Under the pieces are notes generated by a model, which was not told where the DNA came from, did no database searches, and saw only the letters and a list, made by a program, of their open reading frames with translations. From positions 1 to 23,212 of IMG/VR virus record IMGVR_UViG_3300013113_000259: DNA of 23,212 nt; one strand, 5' to 3'. How positions within the stretch are numbered: the first letter of the stretch is position 1; each line of letters starts with the position of its first letter. Shown one piece after another: positions 1 to 5,344 of the stretch. This DNA comes from a virus. The translations under genes were made by a program, and so were the position numbers.

Positions 1-273
1 TTGTTCATCTGTTAAATTCTTAGCAATAATAACAGGAATCTCTGTTAATCCTGCATCTTGACACGCTCTGTATCTCATATTACCGCCCAATATCATCATA
101 TCTTTATTTACTACAATAGGTCTTATTTGTAGCATTTCAGGAAACTCTTTTACGCTTTTAGTTAACTTCTCAAGTTTTTCATCTCTTATGAATCTTGGGT
201 TATTCTCATTCATAGTAATGTCATTCACACTCACTATAACAGTACTATACTTCTCAACGGTTTTTGTTGCCAT
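1..273 (-). CDS. ParB N-terminal-domain protein, 5' part only (runs off left edge)
   Basis: The first 91 residues of a longer protein are visible; its C-terminus lies outside the window. It reads as a ParB/Srx-like N-terminal domain: MNENNPR (residues 21-27) followed by a Lys/Glu-rich helix, then RPIVV (51-55) and the family signature LGGNMRYRAC (62-71), then IPVIIA. In this family the GGxxRxxA loop binds nucleotide and phosphate. Free-standing or fused versions are common in phages, where the domain is often joined to a DNA methyltransferase or accompanies nuclease-type functions. Which of these applies cannot be seen here. The ATG at 273 follows the TAG of the upstream gene after one base, so the two are probably co-translated. 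The domain call is solid; the biological role is open. Confidence 0.85.
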   Translation of the reverse strand, partial: MATKTVEKYSTVIVSVNDITMNENNPRFIRDEKLEKLTKSVKEFPEMLQIRPIVVNKDMMILGGNMRYRACQDAGLTEIPVIIAKNLTDEQ

Positions 274-274
274 A

Positions 275-517
275 CTAAAAGATTATGTTGTATATGATAA
301 TTGGTAATGAAAAGATAAATAGCCTTGAGAAAGCATATTTAACATTTGTAAAATCTTTTGCCCATACTGTAAACTGCTGATGTTCTCTATGAGGTAACAG
401 TATATGTAACGTCCTATCTACTAAATAGATTATAAACATAAAAAAGATAACAAGGTAACCTGCTATCTTATACAATAAATTAAATTTAGATTTTTTGCTT
501 AACTTTTTTGTGCTCAT
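275..517 (-). CDS. small membrane protein of unknown function
   Basis: An 80-residue protein. The N-terminus is basic (STKKLSKKSK). It is followed by a strong membrane segment, about residues 14-32 (LYKIAGYLVIFFMFIIYLV), and ends with a second hydrophobic stretch (LFIFSLPIIIYNIIF). An in-frame TTG at 526 is a possible start, but the ATG at 517 with an A-rich leader is preferred. The stop is one base from the ATG of the ParB-domain gene, so it reads as part of the same transcript. No family was recognised. Small inner-membrane proteins in phage early regions are sometimes superinfection-exclusion or host-takeover factors, but nothing in the sequence proves that here. Confidence 0.6.
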   Translation of the reverse strand: MSTKKLSKKSKFNLLYKIAGYLVIFFMFIIYLVDRTLHILLPHREHQQFTVWAKDFTNVKYAFSRLFIFSLPIIIYNIIF

Positions 518-554
518 TTTATTCAATTTGGTGTTGCTAAGTTATGAAAGAAAT

Positions 555-597
555 CAGAGGAGGCTGAGTCAATCGCAGAGTAAAGTTACCCCCTCTG
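555..597 (-). other. large-loop hairpin in the 518-635 gap
   Basis: In minus-strand RNA, 597-589 (CAGAGGGGG) pairs with 563-555 (CCTCCTCTG) over 9 bp with one G-U wobble, leaving a 25-nt loop. On the plus strand the same position would be an A-C mismatch, which favours a minus-strand RNA. The 3' side is moderately T-rich (ATTTCTTTC), so it could be a weak terminator after the 636-884 gene or a 5' leader structure of the 275-517 gene. A TAACTTTA sequence (588-581) within it resembles a Bacteroidota -7 box, with a TTG 22 nt upstream. Either way the structure is only a candidate. Confidence 0.35.
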
Positions 598-635
598 TCC
601 TAAAACATAACAATACTAATATAGTAAAATATGCG

Positions 636-884
636 TTACTTATCATTTATTACTGTAAATTTATTTTGTTTATGAAGATTATACATTTTTTTTAGTATCT
701 CTTTTAAGCATAAGCAATTCAAATTCGTTGCTCTTTCTTTTGGTTCAAAGAACTCAATACTTTTCTGATATCTCTGCAATGTATCGTGAAGATTTAACAC
801 TTTAAATTCTTTGTAATGTATCATACAATTGTCCTGCTTAGACAAATAGCTAAACATTTCATTCCACGTTAGCTCGTTCTTCAT
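636..884 (-). CDS. hypothetical protein, mostly helical
   Basis: An 82-residue protein if started at the ATG at 884 (MKNELTWNEMF). The open frame continues to a TTG at 920, but that would overlap the upstream gene by 62 nt. A second ATG at 857 lies one base after the upstream TGA (TGA-A-ATG) and is an equally plausible start, giving 73 residues. The sequence is charged and helical with several Cys (NCLCLK near the middle) and a basic tail. No family was recognised. It sits in the string of small early-region genes between 275 and 1944. Confidence 0.6.
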   Translation of the reverse strand: MKNELTWNEMFSYLSKQDNCMIHYKEFKVLNLHDTLQRYQKSIEFFEPKERATNLNCLCLKEILKKMYNLHKQNKFTVINDK

Positions 885-1161
885 TTTTAATGTTTTCTTC
901 TGCGATATGATTTGCAACAATTTCTTTTGTTTTTTTATCTATGTATTTAGTCTTTATTACTTTACCGTCTACACTAAACTTAAAAACAATGTAGTTTCCT
1001 TTTTCTCTTTTTGTTGTGAGAATTCTAACTAATTCGTGAGAGTTACTTCTGCTTGTACCAACGTATATAGTTTGCTGATTTGTGTCTTTTGCTCCGTAGC
1101 TTTTACTTGATTTGTAAATACATGCATCTACATCAACCCATATTGGATAACTTCTGCTCAT
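859..1161 (-). CDS. conserved-type phage hypothetical protein
   Basis: A 100-residue protein opening with SRSYPIWVDVDACIYKSSKS, then a Gly/Ser-rich loop (IYVGTSRSNSHELV) and a basic beta-rich centre (NYIVFKFSVDGKVIKTKYID), ending in a helical, acidic tail. The opening looks like a small protein I have seen repeatedly in phages of Bacteroidota, but I know no function for it; that impression is from memory, not a search. Its ATG overlaps the TGA of the upstream gene (ATGA), so translational coupling is likely. Confidence 0.75.
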   Translation of the reverse strand: MSRSYPIWVDVDACIYKSSKSYGAKDTNQQTIYVGTSRSNSHELVRILTTKREKGNYIVFKFSVDGKVIKTKYIDKKTKEIVANHIAEENIKNEERANVE

Positions 1162-1391
1162 TGTTTTCTGTCTTTTAATGTGTTTATAAACTTTTGTCTT
1201 TCATTAGCAATATTTGCTTCAACTAAATGTTGCATTAACCTGCACATAAATTCATCATTCGTTTTGTTAATGATATTATCAACCAAGAACTCAACTGCCT
1301 CTGTTTCGCTTAAATCATTAAATTCTTGAATCGCCTGTTTTTTTTGTCCATTAATGTAGGACTCAATAATTTTATCAAATAAATTTTCCAT
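1158..1391 (-). CDS. hypothetical small helical protein
   Basis: A 77-residue, almost wholly helical protein (MENLFDKIIESYINGQKK and onwards), acidic in the centre with a basic C-terminus (INTLKDRKQ). No family was recognised. The start is well supported: the ATG at 1391 is preceded by the early-region leader motif ACATAAC with a 3-nt gap. Its stop overlaps the start of the next gene (ATGA at 1161-1158). Confidence 0.7.
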   Translation of the reverse strand: MENLFDKIIESYINGQKKQAIQEFNDLSETEAVEFLVDNIINKTNDEFMCRLMQHLVEANIANERQKFINTLKDRKQ

Positions 1392-1394
1392 GTT

Positions 1395-1401
1395 GTTATG
1401 T
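1395..1401 (-). promoter_or_regulatory. ACATAAC start-proximal leader motif
   Basis: Minus strand reads ACATAAC-AAC-ATG, with the ATG at 1391 and an A-tract upstream. It has no complementarity to a normal anti-Shine-Dalgarno and recurs before other early-region genes. Confidence 0.6.
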
Positions 1402-1419
1402 TTTTTATTTAATAATTGT

Positions 1420-1602
1420 TTAATATGGTTTACTTATTAATAATACTTCTTTTGTATCGGTACATATAACTGCTTGAAAGTTTTCGCACTTGATATGCTT
1501 ACATAATATATAAGTTCCCGATATTTCTCCGCTTGATACTAAATCGTCTTGTTTTTCACAATATGTAAAAAATGCTTCTTCTTGTAATTCTATTGTTTCC
1601 AT
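1420..1602 (-). CDS. hypothetical small protein
   Basis: A 60-residue protein (METIELQEEAFFTYCEKQ) with three further Cys (ILCKHIKC and AVIC) that could form a small metal site, though no classical zinc-finger spacing is evident. No family was recognised. A variant of the leader motif (GCATAAC) precedes the ATG by 4 nt. The gene sits just after the hairpin terminator at 1634-1650, with only about 30 nt between hairpin and start and no visible promoter, so it is probably read by partial read-through. Confidence 0.6.
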   Translation of the reverse strand: METIELQEEAFFTYCEKQDDLVSSGEISGTYILCKHIKCENFQAVICTDTKEVLLISKPY

Positions 1603-1606
1603 TTTT

Positions 1607-1613
1607 GTTATGC
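1607..1613 (-). promoter_or_regulatory. GCATAAC start-proximal leader motif (variant)
   Basis: Minus strand reads GCATAAC-AAAA-ATG, with the ATG at 1602. It is the only copy of the early-region motif whose first base differs. Confidence 0.45.
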
Positions 1614-1633
1614 TTTATTTGTTATTAATAAAA

Positions 1634-1650
1634 GAGGGGATTACCCCCTC
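1634..1650 (-). terminator. intrinsic terminator or attenuator
   Basis: In minus-strand RNA, GAGGGG (1650-1645) pairs with CCCCTC (1639-1634) over 6 bp around a 5-nt loop, followed by TTTTATTAAT. It lies directly downstream of the 1660-1944 gene. Because the next gene starts about 30 nt later, it may act as an attenuator. Confidence 0.75.
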
Positions 1651-1659
1651 GTTTTTGCT

Positions 1660-1944
1660 TTAATCAAATAATTTAATTTTTTGGTCTATAATTTTATTAC
1701 CCCAACTCTTTTCCCATCTCCATATTTTAAAATATGTTTGAGGTTTACAATTGTTCCATTGAAACATAATTCTATCATCTCTCATTTCATCATATTGTAA
1801 ACAATCGGGCTTTATACCCCAAGTTCTTAATGATATAAATAGAGCATCAAGATATTTACGCTCTATCTTTACTTGATAAGTTTCAAAAGTATTACACTTT
1901 GAGTAAAACTCGTTTTCTGTTAATTGTGTCTTTGTCGTTTTCAT
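1660..1944 (-). CDS. hypothetical protein, Trp-rich
   Basis: A 94-residue protein that is basic and rich in aromatic residues, with five Trp; the C-terminal half carries FQWNNCKPQTYFKIWRWEKS. No family was recognised. It is probably the first gene of its own transcript: a promoter-like element lies at 1981-2012, a terminator follows immediately (1634-1650), and the ATG at 1944 has the ACATAAC motif with a 3-nt gap. A short monocistronic early unit with its own promoter and terminator is notable in an otherwise continuous gene string. Confidence 0.7.
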   Translation of the reverse strand: MKTTKTQLTENEFYSKCNTFETYQVKIERKYLDALFISLRTWGIKPDCLQYDEMRDDRIMFQWNNCKPQTYFKIWRWEKSWGNKIIDQKIKLFD

Positions 1945-1947
1945 AAT

Positions 1948-1954
1948 GTTATGT
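1948..1954 (-). promoter_or_regulatory. ACATAAC start-proximal leader motif
   Basis: Minus strand reads ACATAAC-ATT-ATG, with the ATG at 1944. Confidence 0.6.
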
Positions 1955-1980
1955 TTTTGTTTTAGCTTTATTGCTATACT

Positions 1981-2012
1981 TAAAAATAAGCATTTTCTTT
2001 CATCAAAACAAG
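1981..2012 (-). promoter_or_regulatory. Bacteroidota-type promoter for the 1660-1944 gene
   Basis: Minus strand has CTTG (2012-2009), then 20 nt, then TATTTTTA (1988-1981), which fits the Bacteroidota -33 TTG / -7 TAnnTTTG form in all but the last base. It sits just downstream of the 2050-2067 terminator and gives a leader of about 30 nt. The block 2000-2026 is 24/27 identical to 4347-4373, which precedes the same kind of gene start. Confidence 0.6.
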
Positions 2013-2041
2013 TTAAATTTAATTTATATTAATAAAAGTAA

Positions 2042-2067
2042 TAAAAAAAAGGAGAACTTAATCTCCT
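2042..2067 (-). terminator. intrinsic terminator closing the replication/recombination module
   Basis: In minus-strand RNA, AGGAGA (2067-2062) pairs with TCTCCT (2055-2050) around a 6-nt loop, and a run of eight T follows (2050-2043). It lies 5 nt after the stop of the XRE-type gene, ending the operon that starts at 8318. Confidence 0.85.
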
Positions 2068-2072
2068 CTTTC

Positions 2073-2291
2073 TTACTCCGAAATAATATCGGCAATCTTT
2101 TGCATTGTTGTTAAATTTAGACCTCTATCAGCGTTTAGGAATAAATAAAGCTGATTTGGGTGTACTGAACATTTTTTTGCAAGTGCATGAACTGACATAT
2201 CATTTTCAATGATGTAATCATTTATCTGCATTCTGCAATCTTTTATCAGATTTTTTAACTGATGCCTTGATATTGGTTTTATCTTTTCCAT
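2073..2291 (-). CDS. XRE-like helix-turn-helix protein
   Basis: A 72-residue protein. Residues 33-53 (SVHALAKKCSVHPNQLYLFLN) form a recognisable helix-turn-helix of the Cro/C1 type: the first helix ends in AKKC, a short turn follows, and HPNQLYLFLN is the recognition helix. Residues 54-71 provide the supporting helices. The N-terminus is basic. It is the last gene before the module's terminator and is likely a DNA-binding regulator of phage genes. There is no cleavage or dimerisation domain, so it is more Cro-like than CI-like. The target is unknown. Confidence 0.75.
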   Translation of the reverse strand: MEKIKPISRHQLKNLIKDCRMQINDYIIENDMSVHALAKKCSVHPNQLYLFLNADRGLNLTTMQKIADIISE

Positions 2292-2301
2292 AACTTAAAT
2301 T

Positions 2302-2691
2302 TTAAAAAGGTAAATCATCGTCTACTTCTGTGCTTATTGCATCTTCAACGAAATTTGCTTCAATCCCACTTTTTTCATACTTGCTTGTTTCATCTTGATA
2401 AGAATTGAACTCTTGTGCTGATTCATTTGTTATCTTCCAAACTTCAAGCGTATTGAAATACTTAATTTCTCCCTTTGGATTAGTCCATGACCTACCTCTT
2501 ACGTTAATAAATGCTTGTACAAGTTCTCCTTCTGCAATATTATCAAGCAATGAGCATCTTTCTTGAGATACCTGCAAGATTATTTGTTGAGGATATTTTT
2601 CTTGCGTTTCAATTACAAATTCTCTGCATGAGAACTTTTCCGACACTTTTTTTGTTGGAAATACCTGTATTAACTTTCCTTTTAAATCCAT
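2302..2691 (-). CDS. DUF3127 single-stranded DNA-binding-like protein
   Basis: A 129-residue protein. Residues 1-87 match the DUF3127 pattern (DLKGKLIQVFPTKKVSEKF at the start; FINVRGRSW followed by YFNTLEVWKI near the end), an OB-fold family found mainly in Bacteroidota. A flexible, acidic linker follows, and the last six residues are DDDLPF. This closely resembles the acidic tip of bacterial SSB, which recruits repair and replication proteins. Fold plus tip plus position next to an annealing protein and exonuclease argue that this is the phage SSB, coating ssDNA in replication and recombination. It overlaps the exonuclease gene by 10 nt. The role is inferred; the tip is directly visible. 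Confidence 0.8.
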   Translation of the reverse strand: MDLKGKLIQVFPTKKVSEKFSCREFVIETQEKYPQQIILQVSQERCSLLDNIAEGELVQAFINVRGRSWTNPKGEIKYFNTLEVWKITNESAQEFNSYQDETSKYEKSGIEANFVEDAISTEVDDDLPF

Positions 2692-3353
2692 GATTCTTGT
2701 TTTTGGTGTTTACTTTTTAATTCTGCCAAACATTCTTTATAGTACTTATTGGCAATTTTGTACTGATTATATATTTCTGTTTCTAATACATTGCATCTTT
2801 CAACTTTTACTGATGTCATTCTATCTTCAAATGGAAGATGGCTAACATCGTGCAATTCTACGTTATCGTATGCTGATAACAAGCTACTTGGTGTCGTTGT
2901 TAAGCAATAGACTACTTCAGCTACATTCTTATCATATAACATCATATAACCTCTTACTTGCCAATCATAACCTGATTTCTTTACTGCTTTATCTGCTTCT
3001 TCTTGAAATGCAGGAAATGTATCAAAACTCCAAGAACATTTTATATCTATGATTCTTTCATCTCCGCAGATATCGCATTCGCCTGTTAGCCAATCAATAG
3101 TTTTTCTTTCTTGGTTTTTTCTAAAGTCCATAAACCTAACCGTATTAAGCATATCAATACCAATAGATTCATTCATAATTCCTTTTTCTGTGTATTTACT
3201 GCTAAAAGACGGAACAATACCAAAGTAATCTTCTTTTGCCTTTTGCATTACATAACTTTTTGTTGTTTCTGCTAAAGGAGAACTTTTTGACCTGCTTTTT
3301 GTCATTATCTTGTGCAACTCGCTACACCTTACTAATAAGTTTTTGTCTTTCAT
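2682..3353 (-). CDS. YqaJ/lambda-exonuclease-type PD-(D/E)XK nuclease
   Basis: A 223-residue recombination exonuclease. The family marks are in order: RCSEL at 9-13; a KGIMNESIGID segment with Glu62; the core GECDICGDERIIDIKCSW (91-108), in which Asp94, Asp103 and Lys105 fit the metal-binding D...DxK of the PD-(D/E)XK fold; and the YDWQVRGYM segment (129-137) with the usual Gln and Tyr. Such enzymes digest one strand of double-stranded DNA ends to give ssDNA for an annealing partner. That partner is most likely the next gene upstream (3355-3981), whose TAA is one base from this ATG, and the SSB-like gene follows. The three form a complete annealing-recombination set. Confidence 0.85.
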   Translation of the reverse strand: MKDKNLLVRCSELHKIMTKSRSKSSPLAETTKSYVMQKAKEDYFGIVPSFSSKYTEKGIMNESIGIDMLNTVRFMDFRKNQERKTIDWLTGECDICGDERIIDIKCSWSFDTFPAFQEEADKAVKKSGYDWQVRGYMMLYDKNVAEVVYCLTTTPSSLLSAYDNVELHDVSHLPFEDRMTSVKVERCNVLETEIYNQYKIANKYYKECLAELKSKHQKQESWI

Positions 3354-3354
3354 T

Positions 3355-3981
3355 TTAATGTTCTTTTTCTACTTTATCCAATTCTTTTGCTAACTCTTTC
3401 TTTTCTTCTTGTTCAATTTTTACTTGCTCACAAAATGTTTCCGCTTTCTTTAATTGTGCAGGTGTTAGCTCAAATGTTTCTATTAACTTTTCTAAAGTAT
3501 AATTACCATTCTTGATAGATTCTAATGCTCCATTCAATCTCTTTGTATCTAACTTTGGCTTTGCAGGTGCAGGTGGCTCATATCCTTCAGGTAAATCTTC
3601 TCCTGCGTAGATATATAAACCAAGACCATGTAATGCTAATGCCTTTGTAGTACTTCTTTGAATAGCTTTATTTACATCAAAACTTGTTACATTATCTAAT
3701 AGTATAGATTTGTTGCGATAATCCATTACAGGCAGGTAATCAATATGCTCAATACCATTGATAGTTACTCCTACCTTAACCCAACAACTTTTACCGTCTG
3801 TAAAATAATTGCATTGGTTTTCGTTTTCGTAAACTGTTCTCTGAACATCGGGATAAAGTTTCTTAACTTCTGCCCAAGCCCACGCCCAAGATAAATAAGT
3901 TAAGTTTCCTTTTTTTTCTGTCTTGTCATTGACATTAATGCTATTTAAAGCATCAAACACTTCTTTCTTTTTTTGTGCCAT
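3355..3981 (-). CDS. DUF1071 single-strand annealing protein (Sak/RAD52-like)
   Basis: A 208-residue protein with the DUF1071 hallmarks: NLTYLSWAWAWAEVKK at 26-41, the YLPVMDYRN strand near 82-90, and the DVNKAIQRSTTKALALHGLG block (102-121) followed by YIYAGEDLP. DUF1071 proteins are phage annealing proteins related to the RAD52-like Sak group (the exact Sak subfamily name is recalled, not checked). They anneal complementary ssDNA exposed by the partner exonuclease. The C-terminal third (about 140-208) is a Pro-rich linker and a charged helix, likely for protein contacts. The start is supported by ACATAAC 3 nt before the ATG. Confidence 0.85.
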   Translation of the reverse strand: MAQKKKEVFDALNSINVNDKTEKKGNLTYLSWAWAWAEVKKLYPDVQRTVYENENQCNYFTDGKSCWVKVGVTINGIEHIDYLPVMDYRNKSILLDNVTSFDVNKAIQRSTTKALALHGLGLYIYAGEDLPEGYEPPAPAKPKLDTKRLNGALESIKNGNYTLEKLIETFELTPAQLKKAETFCEQVKIEQEEKKELAKELDKVEKEH

Positions 3982-3984
3982 TGT

Positions 3985-3991
3985 GTTATGT
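3985..3991 (-). promoter_or_regulatory. ACATAAC start-proximal leader motif
   Basis: Minus strand reads ACATAAC-ACA-ATG, with the ATG at 3981. It precedes the annealing-protein gene. Confidence 0.6.
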
Positions 3992-4007
3992 TTATGATTG
4001 TTATTAA

Positions 4008-4292
4008 TTAAATAGCTTTTCTATACACTGTAAAACTATTGTTATTTTGTTTGTTATTAAACCAAAAAAGTCTAATAACATTACCATCTTCTAAAGTTAT
4101 AGTTTTTCTAAATTGCTTAACAGTTCCTCCATAACGAAGAGATATATCGTCTTTGATTGAGGCTACTTTTTTAGTAACATTAACTTCATTTGTATTAATT
4201 GCTGACGCATAACCTGCTACACCTCTTACTGATACAGTTGCATAAGTTACTTCGTTAAAATTGCTGTCTTTTTGGATGTCTTGAATCTTCAT
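4008..4292 (-). CDS. hypothetical early protein
   Basis: A 94-residue protein (MKIQDIQKDSNFNEVTYATV) with a beta-rich middle (KQFRKTITLEDGNVIRLFWFNN) and a basic C-terminus. No family was recognised. It appears to head a transcript: a promoter-like element lies at 4328-4359 and the ATG has the ACATAAC motif with a 3-nt gap. It is followed by the annealing protein, exonuclease, SSB-like and XRE-type genes. Being first in the recombination unit, it may be a regulator or accessory factor, but this is only a guess from position. Confidence 0.7.
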   Translation of the reverse strand: MKIQDIQKDSNFNEVTYATVSVRGVAGYASAINTNEVNVTKKVASIKDDISLRYGGTVKQFRKTITLEDGNVIRLFWFNNKQNNNSFTVYRKAI

Positions 4293-4295
4293 TTT

Positions 4296-4302
4296 GTTAT
4301 GT
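4296..4302 (-). promoter_or_regulatory. ACATAAC start-proximal leader motif
   Basis: Minus strand reads ACATAAC-AAA-ATG, with the ATG at 4292. Confidence 0.6.
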
Positions 4303-4327
4303 TTTTTGATTACTTATTAACTATATA

Positions 4328-4359
4328 TAAATTTAATAAATATTAATCATAAAAACAAG
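4328..4359 (-). promoter_or_regulatory. Bacteroidota-type promoter for the recombination genes
   Basis: Minus strand has CTTG (4359-4356), then 20 nt, then TAAATTTA (4335-4328), one base from the -7 consensus TAnnTTTG. The geometry is identical to the element at 1981-2012. It lies in the 82-nt gap between 4292 and 4375, where the gene string otherwise has no space. The tract 4322-4337 is also found at 8347-8362. Confidence 0.6.
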
Positions 4360-4374
4360 ATAAATTTAATTTTT

Positions 4375-4806
4375 TTATGTTTGATTTGTATTTTTTTGGA
4401 ATTGTTCTTCTCGCTTTAAGTTACTGATATGCTGATTCATAGCATCGATGATACTTGTTGTATTGTCATAAAACAACCTCATACTATTATACAATCCGTC
4501 CCAACGCTTTTCATCTACATATTCATTTACGGAATAAAATTTTCCTAACTCACTTGCTTTGCTCATTGGGAATCCTGCATCTAAATATTTTTTAGTATTT
4601 TCTCGCTTTACTTTTTCTGTTTGTGCTTCAGCGTTTTTCCATTGGATTCTGCAATCGCCTAATTCTGTTGCATAATAAGATAACAAAGTTACTAATTGGA
4701 TTCTTTGGAACATTAAGTCATTTATACCTGTATAGTCCATTCCTAAATTTCTGTACCAATCTACTATGCTATTGATTTCATCTACTACATCATCAAAGTT
4801 TGTCAT
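4375..4806 (-). CDS. hypothetical helical protein of the replication module
   Basis: A 143-residue, mostly helical and charged protein. It has aromatic-rich helices (IVDWYRNLGMDYTGINDL) and a basic middle (EKVKRENTKKYL), and ends in a hydrophilic Gln/Asn-rich tail. No family was recognised. The start overlaps the end of the ninG-like gene by 14 nt, so it is translationally coupled to it. It is the last gene before the internal promoter at 4328-4359. Confidence 0.7.
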   Translation of the reverse strand: MTNFDDVVDEINSIVDWYRNLGMDYTGINDLMFQRIQLVTLLSYYATELGDCRIQWKNAEAQTEKVKRENTKKYLDAGFPMSKASELGKFYSVNEYVDEKRWDGLYNSMRLFYDNTTSIIDAMNQHISNLKREEQFQKNTNQT

Positions 4807-5344
4807 GTTCTTTTATTTTTTGTTTATACTCGTTATACAATTCTTCTAATTCTTGTTTTGTTAATTTTAATTTACAATACCTGTTATCATCTAACCATTG
4901 CAATTGTTCTTCGCTTATTCTATCTGTAATTCTTTTTCTATACTCATGTATGTTTCCATGCAGGTTTCTATTACAAGGTACGCATTGGCCATGCACGTTA
5001 TCTTCATTAAACCGTAAACCTTCATAAGTTGTAGCGTAAAAATGTCCTGCATCAAATTTCCTGTTTTGCAAAGGTGTTCCGCAACTAACACAACCTTTGT
5101 GCATATCTCGTAATCTTATATACTTGTTAAAGACCGTTTGAACTTTTTTTTTCATATCGCTTAAAGTCATGTTATCCTTGTAGTACTGCTTACGTTCAGC
5201 ACGTGCCTTTTTTTTTGCTTCCTTTTTTATCTTTTGGTTAGAATACTCAATAGCACATTTCGTTGAACATACTATCTGAGTAGATTTGAAAGGAGTAAAC
5301 ATTGCTCCACAAGTTCTGCATTTCTTTTGTTTTAAAGGCTTCAT
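4793..5344 (-). CDS. ninG: NinG/Rap-type recombination nuclease
   Basis: A 183-residue protein with the NinG layout. An N-terminal zinc-binding part (Cys9, Cys12, Cys26, Cys30) is followed by a basic helix of alternating Lys/Arg/Ala (40-57). A second Cys pair (Cys85, Cys88), the FDAGHFYA segment (97-104), the NEDNVHGQC..CN block (113-125) and HGN (129-131) complete the His/Cys-rich nuclease core. In lambda, NinG (Rap) resolves recombination intermediates, acting with Red. The same role fits here beside the annealing protein and exonuclease. Its ATG overlaps the TAA of dnaB (TAATG). Confidence 0.9.
   Translation of the reverse strand: MKPLKQKKCRTCGAMFTPFKSTQIVCSTKCAIEYSNQKIKKEAKKKARAERKQYYKDNMTLSDMKKKVQTVFNKYIRLRDMHKGCVSCGTPLQNRKFDAGHFYATTYEGLRFNEDNVHGQCVPCNRNLHGNIHEYRKRITDRISEEQLQWLDDNRYCKLKLTKQELEELYNEYKQKIKEHDKL

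Noticed and set aside
495-695. Plus-strand open frame of 66 codons covering the 518-635 gap
   Set aside because: It overlaps both flanking minus-strand genes, has low-complexity hydrophobic content, and there is no other plus-strand gene in the window.
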